Origin: Gammaproteobacteria bacterium
GTDB lineage: Bacteria > Pseudomonadota > Gammaproteobacteria > PS1 > Pseudothioglobaceae
DNA: 25,582 nt
Assembly: GCA_028599035.1 (NCBI GenBank)
Contig: JAQRMT010000009.1
Location: 1-25,582, forward strand
Direction: 5' to 3'
Shown: piece by piece, positions 6,926 to 15,345 of the stretch
How positions within the stretch are numbered: the first letter of the stretch is position 1
How the letters are laid out: every line of letters starts with the position of its first letter
Notes under the pieces: generated by a model
Seen by the model: only the letters and a program-made list of their open reading frames with translations
The model's database searches: none
What the model was told of the DNA's origin: nothing
Program-made: the position numbers and the translations under genes

Positions 6926-8776
6926 ATGGCACTCTTACAAATCTCAGAACCCGGTCAAGCCAGCGCACCACATCAGCATAAGTTGGCGATTGGTATTGAT
7001 TTAGGTACAACCAACTCTTTAGTAGCGACAGTGCAAAGTGGCAAGAGCAGGGTGTTGAAAGATAAGAATAACAAGGCAATTTTGCCCTCGGTTGTGCATT
7101 GCGGCAAAGACAATAAACTCACAGTGGGTTGTGATGCTTGTCCTTACGCCAAAACCGACCCAACTAACACAATTGTATCAGTTAAGCGCTTTATGGGCTT
7201 GAGTTATCAGGAAGTTAAGGCGTTTAAAAATTGCCCGTATAATTTGATGGAAAACGGTAATAATGTACAGTTTCATACTGCTATGGGTGATTTATCTGCG
7301 GTGGAAATTTCTTCAACCATCCTAATCTCGCTCAAACAGCGTGCTGAAAAATCTCTAGGCGGCGATTTAACTGGCGCTGTAATCACCGTGCCTGCTTATT
7401 TTAATGATGCGCAGCGACAAGCCACCAAAGATGCGGCAACGCTAGCAGGGTTGAACACTTTAAGGCTGTTAAACGAACCAACAGCGGCAGCAGTTGCTTA
7501 CGGCTTAGAATCGGGCGAAGAAGGTGTGCATGCGATTTATGATTTGGGTGGCGGGACTTTTGATATTTCTATTCTAAGTTTTAGCAAAGGTGTGTTTAAA
7601 GTATTGGCTACAGGTGGTGATTCTGCTTTAGGTGGCGATGATTTCGATGCATTGATTATTGATGATTGTATTAAAAAAATGGGTGTAAGTGAATTAACAC
7701 CAACGCAAATGCAAAAAATTAAACAGTTTGCTCGTGTGGCCAAAGAAACTTTAAGCACGCAAGATTTTGCAACATTTGATTGCATTGAAACCCCTTATAA
7801 AATTACTCGAGAAAAATTTGATGAGCTGTCAAATAAGCTTATTAAACGCACCTTGCTTTTAGTTAAACGAGCGCTTCGTGATGCACAGGTTGAAATAAGC
7901 GAAGTTAAAGATGTGATTATGGTGGGTGGCTCAACCCGTATGCCACTGGTGCGCTCAATGGTGAGTGGCTTATTTGATAAGCCTGTATTGTGCTCTATCA
8001 ATCCGGACGAAGTGGTGGCAAGAGGTGCTGCTATTCAAGCGAATTTATTAGCGGGCAATAAATCACAAGATGATATGTTGTTGTTAGATGTTTTGCCTTT
8101 GTCGCTCGGTTTAGAGACGATGGGCAGCCTGGTGGAGAAGGTGGTGCACCGAAACACCACTATTCCTATTACCAGAGCACAAGAATTTACCACTTTTAAA
8201 GATGGGCAAACGGCAATGAGTGTGCATGTCTTACAAGGCGAACGAGAGTTGGTCAAAGATTGTCGTTCACTAGGTAAGTTTGAATTGCGAGGCATTCCTC
8301 CGATGGTGGCAGGCAGTGCACGCATTCGAGTCGAATTTCAAGTGGATGCTGACGGCTTGCTCTCAGTGAGTGCCACAGAAGAAACTTCTGGCGTTAAAAC
8401 AGAAGTAACGATTAAGCCGTCTTACGGGTTAAGTGACACTGAGATGGAAAAGATGCTTAAGGATTCTATTTTATTTGCCAAAGATGATATTGAGGCTAGG
8501 CAACTGCACGAAACGCAGGTAGAGGCAGACAGAACCCTAGAGGCGATTGATTCAGCGCTGGACAAGGATAAAAAAATGCTAGATAAAGCGATGCTTGATG
8601 ATATTATGCAAGCCAAGGCAGAATTAGCAACCGTTGCAAAGAATGACAATGAGAAAGTCATTCAAGATAAAATTAACAACTTAGAGGCAATCAGCGCTAA
8701 GTTTGTAGAAATGCGTATGAACCATAGTATCGCACAAGCCATGCAGGGACATAATGTCGATGAATTTTCCAATTGA
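6926..8776 (+). CDS. hscA: Hsp70-type Fe-S chaperone HscA
   Basis: The 616-residue protein is an Hsp70 of the HscA branch. The ATPase domain shows IGIDLGTTNSLVA, the phosphate-loop block AIYDLGGGTFDIS and VMVGGSTRMP. The substrate-binding domain starts near LLDVLPLSLGLETMG, and a helical lid ends at NVDEFSN. It binds the LPPVK motif of IscU and helps release clusters. Its ATG directly follows the stop of the toxin remnant and lacks a strong ribosome-binding site, so its translation probably depends on ribosomes finishing the upstream frame. That may explain why the remnant stays in frame. Confidence 0.95.
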   Translation: MALLQISEPGQASAPHQHKLAIGIDLGTTNSLVATVQSGKSRVLKDKNNKAILPSVVHCGKDNKLTVGCDACPYAKTDPTNTIVSVKRFMGLSYQEVKAFKNCPYNLMENGNNVQFHTAMGDLSAVEISSTILISLKQRAEKSLGGDLTGAVITVPAYFNDAQRQATKDAATLAGLNTLRLLNEPTAAAVAYGLESGEEGVHAIYDLGGGTFDISILSFSKGVFKVLATGGDSALGGDDFDALIIDDCIKKMGVSELTPTQMQKIKQFARVAKETLSTQDFATFDCIETPYKITREKFDELSNKLIKRTLLLVKRALRDAQVEISEVKDVIMVGGSTRMPLVRSMVSGLFDKPVLCSINPDEVVARGAAIQANLLAGNKSQDDMLLLDVLPLSLGLETMGSLVEKVVHRNTTIPITRAQEFTTFKDGQTAMSVHVLQGERELVKDCRSLGKFELRGIPPMVAGSARIRVEFQVDADGLLSVSATEETSGVKTEVTIKPSYGLSDTEMEKMLKDSILFAKDDIEARQLHETQVEADRTLEAIDSALDKDKKMLDKAMLDDIMQAKAELATVAKNDNEKVIQDKINNLEAISAKFVEMRMNHSIAQAMQGHNVDEFSN

Positions 8777-8797
8777 GAAATCCAGTTTCTCAGTTTT
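8773..8797 (+). terminator. Small hairpin with short T-tract between hscA and fdx (attenuator-like)
   Basis: Arms 8774-8780 and 8786-8792 (TGAGAAA and TTTCTCA) pair perfectly around a 5-base loop, extend by a T-G wobble, and are followed by TTTT. The stem includes the hscA stop codon. It is AT-rich with a short T-tract, so at most it would reduce, not stop, readthrough into fdx, or protect the mRNA end. Confidence 0.4.
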
Positions 8798-8813
8798 AAT
8801 GTAGGAGCAGAAA

Positions 8814-9152
8814 ATGCCACAAATAATTATATTACCACATGAAGACCTTTGCCCAGAAGGCGTGGTTATTGAAGCCGAGAAGGGCGTTAGTGTTTGCAAC
8901 GCTATGCTCGCCAATGATATTGAAATTGAACACGCCTGCGAAATGTCCAACGCCTGCACCACTTGTCATATCTATGTGCGTGAAGGCTTCGATGACATTG
9001 AAGAGTCCGATGAAACAGAAGATGATTTACTCGATAAAGCATGGGGTTTAGACCCAGATTCCCGCCTCTCTTGTCAGGCAATTATTGCTGATACGGATTT
9101 GGTAATTGAAATTCCGAAATACACCATTAATCAGGTGTCTGAAAACCACTAA
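8814..9152 (+). CDS. fdx: ISC-type [2Fe-2S] ferredoxin
   Basis: The 112-residue ferredoxin has ligands C42, C48, C51 and C87 (CEMSNACTTC and LSCQAI), the spacing of adrenodoxin-like ISC ferredoxins, and the signature DDLLDKAWGLDPDSRLSCQA. It donates electrons for persulfide reduction and cluster assembly on IscU. TAGGAG lies 6 nt before the ATG. It is the last isc gene here. No iscX follows, and the next gene is convergent and overlaps by 4 nt. Confidence 0.95.
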   Translation: MPQIIILPHEDLCPEGVVIEAEKGVSVCNAMLANDIEIEHACEMSNACTTCHIYVREGFDDIEESDETEDDLLDKAWGLDPDSRLSCQAIIADTDLVIEIPKYTINQVSENH

Positions 9153-9568
9153 AGTTTCAAAAACTTACTCACAAAGCCTTGCTCTTGTTTGGGCTTGAGT
9201 TCTGTCTCTATATTTATCGGTTTGTTTTTAGACAATAGCCATCGTGGTATTGACGGGTTTTCGCTACTGCCACAGACTTTTCCTAGATTGTTTGGGTGGA
9301 ATATTTTGACAAAATCAGGCTTGTCTAAGTCATTGGTGTACACAATGCCACAATATCTTTCTTGATGTTCGCTTTTGATAATTTTCTTAATGCCGTTCAA
9401 TGTGTCAATGAACTCATTGGCATTGGCGACTATTTTTGGCGCAACTTTTGAGGTGTCGTATAGATACCAGCCATCTGGGTCGCTGTTAAGTTTTTCAAAC
9501 AGTGCATGACAATCGTCCCACTGCATAATACCAATAAACCTACCTTTAAACCGCTCTATGTAGCTCAT
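9149..9568 (-). CDS. Conserved hypothetical protein downstream of mrp
   Basis: The 139-residue protein begins MSYIERFKGRFIGIMQW and contains GWYLYDTS, RYCGIVYTNDLDKPDFVKIF and HPNNLGKVCGSSENPSIPRW. The conserved-looking aromatic and Cys-Gly blocks suggest a real folded protein. I recall similar uncharacterised proteins in Gammaproteobacteria but can give no function. There is no signal peptide or membrane segment, and the two cysteines are not in a CxxC. It starts 12 nt after mrp, so it is in the same operon, and its 3' end overlaps fdx tail to tail. A link to Fe-S metabolism rests on location only. Confidence 0.75.
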   Translation of the reverse strand: MSYIERFKGRFIGIMQWDDCHALFEKLNSDPDGWYLYDTSKVAPKIVANANEFIDTLNGIKKIIKSEHQERYCGIVYTNDLDKPDFVKIFHPNNLGKVCGSSENPSIPRWLLSKNKPINIETELKPKQEQGFVSKFLKL

Positions 9569-9580
9569 ATTGTAGCAAGA

Positions 9581-10675
9581 TTATTCGATGGTAATGCTTG
9601 GGAACGAGCTTAGGGCTTTGTCTTGTTGGGTAAGTTTGGCAGATATTTTCTTGGCAATTTCTTTGTAGATTTGTGCCACTTTTCCGTCTGGGTTTTTGAC
9701 CACGGTTGGTGTGCCTTCATCAACATCGGTTCTAATATCCATTTCTAAAGGGAGAGCGCCTAAGAAATTGACATTAGCGTCTTTGGCCATTGTTTCTCCA
9801 CCACCGGTGCCAAAAATTGCCTCTTCATGACCACATCTTGAACAAATGTGTAATGACATATTCTCAACAATACCTAAAATTGGAATATTGACCTTTTCAA
9901 ACATTTTCAGACCTTTTTTAGCATCCAGTAGGGCAATGTCTTGTGGCGTGGTAACGATGATTGAACCACTGACTGGAATCTTTTGTGAGAGTGTGAGTTG
10001 AGTATCGCCTGTGCCAGGTGGCAAGTCAATAATCATATAATCCACGCCACGCCACAAAGTGTCACGCAACATTTGCTCTAGCGCCTGCGTTACCATAGGG
10101 CCGCGCCAAATCATTGGGTTTTCTTCATCAACCAAATAGCCGATAGACATAGATTGCATACCGTGACCTAAGATAGGTAGTAATTTGCCTTCGCCTGTTT
10201 GCTCAGGCTTGAGCTTGGAGACACCCAGCATTTTTGGCTGAGAAGGGCCATAAATATCGGCATCTAAAATAGCCACTTTTGCACCTTCTGCTTGTAATGC
10301 AAGTGCTAAATTAACGGCAGTGGTTGATTTTCCAACGCCACCTTTGCCTGAGGCAATGGCAATGATGTTTTTAACTTCTGATAACATTTCTACGCCTTTT
10401 TGAGTGGCATACTTGGCGATTTCTGTTTTAATATTGACCTCTGCATTGCTGATACCTGCCTCTGAGAGCGCCGTGGTTATTGCATCAGACAGGGTTGCAT
10501 GGTAGCTTTGCGCTGGGTAACTTAATATAATATTGATGGTAACTTTGTCTTTGTTAATCTCGACACTGTCCAATGCGTTTGAAGATACAATATCTTGCTC
10601 GGTATAAATATCTATCACACCTTCAAGAATTTTTTCAATTTTGTCTTGAGTTAAATCTGCCATCACTTCATCCAA
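9581..10675 (-). CDS. mrp: Mrp/ApbC Fe-S cluster carrier ATPase
   Basis: The 364-residue protein has an N-terminal MIP18/DUF59-like domain (about 5-90) and a MinD-like P-loop domain from about 100. The deviant Walker A is GKGGVGKST (110-118), Walker B is MIIDLPPGTGD, and the cluster-binding C278-x2-C281 lies in HICSRCGHEE. Mrp/ApbC/Ind1 proteins bind a [4Fe-4S] cluster at a dimer interface and hand it to apo-proteins. The alternative start MADLTQDKIEK (10663) is also plausible. It is divergent from metG with 57 bp between them, and convergent with the isc operon through its partner gene. Confidence 0.94.
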   Translation of the reverse strand: MDEVMADLTQDKIEKILEGVIDIYTEQDIVSSNALDSVEINKDKVTINIILSYPAQSYHATLSDAITTALSEAGISNAEVNIKTEIAKYATQKGVEMLSEVKNIIAIASGKGGVGKSTTAVNLALALQAEGAKVAILDADIYGPSQPKMLGVSKLKPEQTGEGKLLPILGHGMQSMSIGYLVDEENPMIWRGPMVTQALEQMLRDTLWRGVDYMIIDLPPGTGDTQLTLSQKIPVSGSIIVTTPQDIALLDAKKGLKMFEKVNIPILGIVENMSLHICSRCGHEEAIFGTGGGETMAKDANVNFLGALPLEMDIRTDVDEGTPTVVKNPDGKVAQIYKEIAKKISAKLTQQDKALSSFPSITIE

Positions 10676-10732
10676 TTAAGTAAAATGTGCTATTTTATCG
10701 TAGTTGCTTATTGCTAAGCCCTTAATATTATT

Positions 10733-12736
10733 ATGTCAAATCGTAAAATCCTTGTTACCTCAGCGTTACCTTATGCCAATGGCGAAATTCATCTAGGGCA
10801 TTTATTGGAATACATTCAAACCGATATTTGGGTGCGTTTTCAAAAAATGATGGGTAACGAGTGTTACTTCGTCTGTGCAGATGATGCACATGGCACGCCG
10901 ATTATGCTCAAAGCCAATGAACTTGGTATCACGCCAGAGGCGCTAATTGAGGGAGTGAGTGAGAGGCATCAGGCAGATTTTAGGGCGTTTTCGATTGGTT
11001 TTAGTCAGTATCATTCGACCCACAGCCAAGAAAATAAGGAAATTTCTGCGGGTATTTATAACAAATTAAACGATGCTGGATTTATTAAAACACGCATTAT
11101 TTCTCAGGCATTTGACCCTAAAAAACAAATGTTTTTACCCGATCGTTTTATCAAAGGCGATTGCCCTAAATGCGGAGCAAGCGACCAATACGGCGACAAC
11201 TGCGAAGCTTGTGGTGCGACTTACTTACCAACTGAGCTGAAAAACGCCAAGTCTGCTATTTCAGGCGCAACGCCCATTACTAAGGATTCGCAGCATTATT
11301 TCTTTGATTTGCCGCAGTTTGAGGCACAACTGCAAGAATGGACGCAAGCAGGGCATTTACAAGGCGAAATCAGTAACAAATTGGCAGAATGGTTTGAGCA
11401 AGGCTTACAACAATGGGATATTTCCCGTGATGCACCGTATTTTGGTTTTCAAATTCCTGGGGTAGAGAATAAATATTTTTATGTTTGGCTAGATGCGCCG
11501 ATTGGTTATATGGCGAGTTTTAAGAAATTATGCACCGATACAGGGCTTGATTTTGACGAATACTTTAACAAGGACTCGACTACTGAGTTGTATCATTTTA
11601 TCGGCAAGGATATTGTTTATTTTCATGCATTGTTTTGGCCAGCAATGCTAATGGGGGCGGACTACCGTACACCAAATGCCATTTTTGCACATGGATTTTT
11701 AACTGTTAATGGTCAGAAAATGAGCAAATCTCGTGGCACATTCATCCAAGCAAGAACTTACCTAGAAAGCCTAAACCCTGAGTATTTGCGTTATTATTAC
11801 GCCTACAAACTTTCTGCTAAAATTGATGACATTGACCTTAATTTAGAGGATTTTAAACAGCGGGTAAACTCTGATTTGGTGGGCAAAGTGGTTAATATTG
11901 CCTCTCGCAGTGCAGGCTTTGTGGTTAAAAAATTCAATAAAACTTTATCGGCGTATGCCGTTGAACCGCAGTTGTATCAAGAATTTGTTGATCAAGGTGG
12001 GCAGATTGCCAAACTCTATGAGGCGCGCAATTACAATCAAGCGATGCGTGAGATTATGAAGCTTGCAGATAAGGCCAATCAATACATCGACGAACATAAA
12101 CCTTGGCAGTTGATTAAAGAAGAAGGCAAAGAAGCGCAAGTGCATGATGTTGCCTCTTTGGCGATTAATTTATTTAGGGTGTTAATGACATACTTAAAAC
12201 CAGTATTGCCAGTGATGGCAGAACAAGCTGAGGCTTTTTTAAATATTGATTCGCTAAATTGGGGCAATATCAAGCACCCACTTACCAAGCATCAGATTAA
12301 TAAGTTTAAGCCGTTAATGTTACGCGTTGAAGACACACAAATCAACCAAGTAATTGAGGCTTCTAAGCAAAGCATACAAACAACCGAACCAGAAAAAGAA
12401 GAGGACGACAGCATGATTCAAATTGATGATTTTACTAAAATTGACCTGCGTATTGCCAAAATTGTAAAAGCACAGGCCGTTGAAGGTGCAGACAAACTCC
12501 TGCAACTTACATTGGACATTGGCGAAGAATCCACTAGGAATGTTTTTGCTGGCATTAAGGCGCACTATAACCTAGAAGACCTAGAGGGGCGACTTACCGT
12601 CATGGTCGCTAACCTGGCACCCAGAAAGATGAAATTTGGCATCTCAGAAGGTATGGTTTTGGCTGCAGGTGATGGAAAATCTTTGCATATTTTATCTCCT
12701 GATTCTGGCGCACAAGCGGGGATGAAAATCAGTTAA
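10733..12736 (+). CDS. metG: Methionyl-tRNA synthetase
   Basis: The 667-residue class I synthetase has HLGH (20-23) and KMSKS (329-333). A zinc knuckle is formed by C144, C147, C157 and C160 (CPKCGA and CEACGA). A C-terminal EMAP/Trbp111-type tRNA-binding and dimerisation domain begins near residue 560 (IQIDDFTKIDLRIAKI). It charges tRNA-Met and initiator tRNA with methionine. The length matches the E. coli form. A tRNA gene starts 13 nt after its stop, so the two are probably transcribed together. Confidence 0.96.
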   Translation: MSNRKILVTSALPYANGEIHLGHLLEYIQTDIWVRFQKMMGNECYFVCADDAHGTPIMLKANELGITPEALIEGVSERHQADFRAFSIGFSQYHSTHSQENKEISAGIYNKLNDAGFIKTRIISQAFDPKKQMFLPDRFIKGDCPKCGASDQYGDNCEACGATYLPTELKNAKSAISGATPITKDSQHYFFDLPQFEAQLQEWTQAGHLQGEISNKLAEWFEQGLQQWDISRDAPYFGFQIPGVENKYFYVWLDAPIGYMASFKKLCTDTGLDFDEYFNKDSTTELYHFIGKDIVYFHALFWPAMLMGADYRTPNAIFAHGFLTVNGQKMSKSRGTFIQARTYLESLNPEYLRYYYAYKLSAKIDDIDLNLEDFKQRVNSDLVGKVVNIASRSAGFVVKKFNKTLSAYAVEPQLYQEFVDQGGQIAKLYEARNYNQAMREIMKLADKANQYIDEHKPWQLIKEEGKEAQVHDVASLAINLFRVLMTYLKPVLPVMAEQAEAFLNIDSLNWGNIKHPLTKHQINKFKPLMLRVEDTQINQVIEASKQSIQTTEPEKEEDDSMIQIDDFTKIDLRIAKIVKAQAVEGADKLLQLTLDIGEESTRNVFAGIKAHYNLEDLEGRLTVMVANLAPRKMKFGISEGMVLAAGDGKSLHILSPDSGAQAGMKIS

Positions 12737-12749
12737 AATACTTTCTTTC

Positions 12750-12837
12750 GGAGAGATGTCAGAGCGGTTTATTTTGCTCGCTTGGAAAGCGGGTGTACCT
12801 CACGGTACCGAGGGTTCAAATCCCTCTCTCTCCACCA
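12750..12837 (+). tRNA. tRNA-Ser (anticodon GGA)
   Basis: The 88-nt gene folds by hand into a type II tRNA. The acceptor stem is GGAGAGA/TCTCTCC, and the anticodon stem CTCGC/GCGGG has loop TTGGAAA (anticodon GGA at 12784-12786). The long variable arm is GTACC/GGTAC, the T arm GAGGG-TTCAAAT-CCCTC, and CCA is encoded. Two oddities appear. The discriminator base is A (12834), while bacterial serine tRNAs usually have G. The D stem pairs poorly in the standard register (T-T, C-T, A-T), although a shifted 12760-12763/12773-12776 pairing is possible. No separate promoter is obvious, so it probably comes from metG readthrough. A T-run follows directly. Confidence 0.93.
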
Positions 12838-12854
12838 TTATTTTTTTGAAAATA

Positions 12855-12885
12855 TTGCGACATTGTAACGCTATAACGCTATAAT
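12855..12885 (+). promoter_or_regulatory. Putative toxin-antitoxin promoter with 8-bp direct repeat
   Basis: TATAAT lies at 12880-12885 and a weak -35 (TTGCGA, 12855-12860) is 19 bp upstream. Two exact copies of AACGCTAT (12867-12874 and 12875-12882) are adjacent and overlap the -10. Ribbon-helix-helix antitoxins often bind short tandem repeats over their own promoter, so this is a candidate autoregulatory operator. That role is inferred. Confidence 0.45.
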
Positions 12886-12919
12886 ATTTTTTACACTCTA
12901 TTTCATTATTGGAATTATT

Positions 12920-13153
12920 ATGTCACTATTAACTAAAAGATCAACAGTTTACTTTGACCCAGATGTGCATAAGGCGTTAAAGTTCAAGTCATTAGAAACA
13001 TCTCGCTCTATTTCAGATATTGTTAATAGGGCGTTACTTTATGAGTTGTCAGAGGATGCTGAAGATTTACAAGCATTTAAAGACAGAAAACATCAGCCCA
13101 CTACATCCTTTGAATCTATGATTAGCCATTTAAAATCTGATGGCAAAATATGA
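12920..13153 (+). CDS. Ribbon-helix-helix antitoxin (RelB/CopG-like)
   Basis: The 77-residue protein has an N-terminal ribbon-helix-helix domain: a beta strand RSTVYFDPDVHKALKFKS followed by two helices through SISDIVNRALLYELSED. An acidic, flexible C-terminal half (about 45-77) would wrap the toxin. It should neutralise the downstream RelE-type toxin and repress the operon. GGA lies 6 nt before the ATG. Its 3' end overlaps the toxin gene by 14 nt, typical of toxin-antitoxin pairs. It lies 82 nt downstream of tRNA-Ser, a common insertion position for mobile genes. Confidence 0.85.
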   Translation: MSLLTKRSTVYFDPDVHKALKFKSLETSRSISDIVNRALLYELSEDAEDLQAFKDRKHQPTTSFESMISHLKSDGKI

Positions 13154-13406
13154 GATAAAAATTAAGACTTCTGCTGAAAAAGAACTAAGAAAAATTCCTC
13201 AGGAATATTTAGTTAGGATTGTTGCAGAAATAGGAGCACTGTCTGAGAATCCATTTCCTCACAATTCTATTAAATTATCAGGTCAAGATAAATATAGGCT
13301 TAGAGTAGGAAAATACCGTGTTTTGTATAGTATAAATAAAAAAATATTAACGATTTTTATCGTTAAAGTTGCACACAGAAAATCTGCTTATAATATAGAA
13401 AAATGA
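13140..13406 (+). CDS. RelE/ParE-superfamily toxin
   Basis: The 88-residue protein matches the RelE family: MAKYEIKIKTSAEKELRKIP, then KLSGQDKYRLRVGKYRVLYSI and a C-terminal VAHRKSAYN. The basic strand RLRVGKYRVLY and the terminal HRKSAY supply the positively charged and tyrosine residues that RelE mRNA interferases use at the ribosomal A site. RelE activity, not ParE gyrase poisoning, is inferred from that ending. The gene appears intact. Its stop overlaps the prlC start (ATGA), which ties prlC translation to the toxin transcript. Confidence 0.87.
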   Translation: MAKYEIKIKTSAEKELRKIPQEYLVRIVAEIGALSENPFPHNSIKLSGQDKYRLRVGKYRVLYSINKKILTIFIVKVAHRKSAYNIEK

Positions 13407-15340
13407 TAAATACACACACACCAAATTTTGAACCAAAAGACATTGTTGCAACCATTCAGGTTTTAATTAAAAAAGGATTGAAAATAGTGGATACAGCCGC
13501 TAAGGGCAAGACTTGGGCTGAAGTGGTTGAGCCTTTGGATGAATTTGAATTTGAACTGGGTCATCATATTAATGTTAATTCACACCTTAATGCAGTGATG
13601 TTTGGTGAGGCGTTTAACACTGAGTATGAAAAAACTTTGCCGCTAATAACCAATTTTTACACTGAAATCAGTAGTAATAAGGCGCTGTATCGGGCTTATA
13701 AAAATCTTGAGAGCGGGGATTTAGATGCACAACAACAGCACATTGTCAAAGAGGCAATAGAAGGCTTTGAACTCTCTGGCGTAGGGTTATCGGGCGAACA
13801 ATCGGTTTGCTTTAAGGCAATTAAGGAGCGTTTGAGTGTGTTGAGTAATCAATTCTCTAAAAATAGTTTACTGGCGACAAACGAATGGAAAAAAGTAGTT
13901 TCTGAGGCGAATTTAAAGGGTTACAACGAAGATCAGCTTGCTAAGATTAAGACAGACGAGGGGTATGAAATTAGCCTGCAAGCGCCAATTTATATAGATG
14001 TAATGACCTATGCGGATAATCGTGAGTTGCGTGAAGAGGCATATAAAGCCTATGTATCTCGTGCATCGAATGTGGGGATTACGGATAAAAAGTTTGACAA
14101 TAAAGTTGTTATGGATGAGATTTTAGCATTGCGATTAGAAATGGCAAAAATCTTGGGTTTTGATAATTACGCACAGCGCTCTATTGCATCCAAAATGGTT
14201 GAGTCTGAGACTCAAGTGATTGACTTTTTACAAGATTTAGTGCGACACTCAAAGCCACAAGCAAAGCAAGAATTAGCAGAACTAAAAGCCTTTGCGGGCA
14301 TTGAGTTAATGCCTTGGGATTTGAACTATTACACAGAGAAGCTCAAAACTCAAAAATTTGGTTTCAAAAAATCTGACTTAACGCCGTATTTCCCTGAAAA
14401 TCAGGTGTTAGACGGCTTGTTTGCAACCATTGAAAATCTTTATCAGGTCAGTATTGCAGCAGTAGATGAGGCGTGCTATCATCCTGATGTTCGAGTTTTG
14501 GATGTTAACAACGGCAGTGGCTTAGTAGGGCGAATTTATTTAGATGTATATGCCAGAGAGGGCAAACGAGGCGGGGCTTGGATGGCAGATTATCAACCAT
14601 TGATGGGTGATAATAAGCCTATTGCCTTTGTGGTGTGTAATCTAAATTCGCCTTCTGCGGATAAGCCTGCCTTGTTTGAATTTGATGAAATTATTACCTT
14701 ATTCCATGAGTTTGGGCACGCATTGCACCATCTATTGACCACAGTTAAATATCCATCAGCAGCTGGTATTTCTGGAGTGCCTTGGGACGGCGTGGAGTTA
14801 CCGAGTCAGTATATGGAGTTTTTCTGTTATGAGCGAACCGTGGTTGAATTGCTATCCAAACATTGGCAAACGGGTGAATCGTTACCAGATAATTTATATG
14901 ACAAACTTGTTGCCTCTAAGAACTTTCAGTCAGCGCTGGCAATGTTGCGTCAATGTGAATTTTCTTTATGGGATGTTAAAACGCATTTAGAAAGCAAAGA
15001 CACTTACGCAGTACTAGAGGAAGTTAGAAAGGATACCGCCTTAATATCAAGTATTAGCGAAAATCGTTTTTTAAATACTTTTGGACATATTTTTAGCGGC
15101 GGTTATGCGGCTGGCTACTTTAGTTATAAATGGGCTGAAGTGTTAGCGGCAGACGCATATTATTTCGTAAAATCTCAGGGCGGCATCGGCTCAGATGCAG
15201 CAAATGCATTTCTAATAGAAATATTACAAGTTGGCGGCAGTCTAGATTTTATGTGTCAATACAATAAATTTAGAGGTAAAAAACCCAGCACCAAGGCACT
15301 ACTCAAGTCAAATGGCATTTATATCCATAAAAATCGGTAG
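13403..15340 (+). CDS. prlC: Oligopeptidase A (M3 family metallopeptidase)
   Basis: The 645-residue cytoplasmic zinc peptidase has the HEFGH motif at 435-439 (LFHEFGHALHHLL) and the third zinc ligand E465 in VELPSQYMEFF. The fold is otherwise long and helical, as in PrlC/OpdA/Dcp. It degrades small peptides, including cleaved signal peptides. The length is slightly below the E. coli protein (680). It begins inside the toxin stop codon, so any native promoter or leader has been replaced or displaced by the toxin-antitoxin insertion. Confidence 0.93.
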   Translation: MINTHTPNFEPKDIVATIQVLIKKGLKIVDTAAKGKTWAEVVEPLDEFEFELGHHINVNSHLNAVMFGEAFNTEYEKTLPLITNFYTEISSNKALYRAYKNLESGDLDAQQQHIVKEAIEGFELSGVGLSGEQSVCFKAIKERLSVLSNQFSKNSLLATNEWKKVVSEANLKGYNEDQLAKIKTDEGYEISLQAPIYIDVMTYADNRELREEAYKAYVSRASNVGITDKKFDNKVVMDEILALRLEMAKILGFDNYAQRSIASKMVESETQVIDFLQDLVRHSKPQAKQELAELKAFAGIELMPWDLNYYTEKLKTQKFGFKKSDLTPYFPENQVLDGLFATIENLYQVSIAAVDEACYHPDVRVLDVNNGSGLVGRIYLDVYAREGKRGGAWMADYQPLMGDNKPIAFVVCNLNSPSADKPALFEFDEIITLFHEFGHALHHLLTTVKYPSAAGISGVPWDGVELPSQYMEFFCYERTVVELLSKHWQTGESLPDNLYDKLVASKNFQSALAMLRQCEFSLWDVKTHLESKDTYAVLEEVRKDTALISSISENRFLNTFGHIFSGGYAAGYFSYKWAEVLAADAYYFVKSQGGIGSDAANAFLIEILQVGGSLDFMCQYNKFRGKKPSTKALLKSNGIYIHKNR

Positions 15341-15345
15341 AATGA

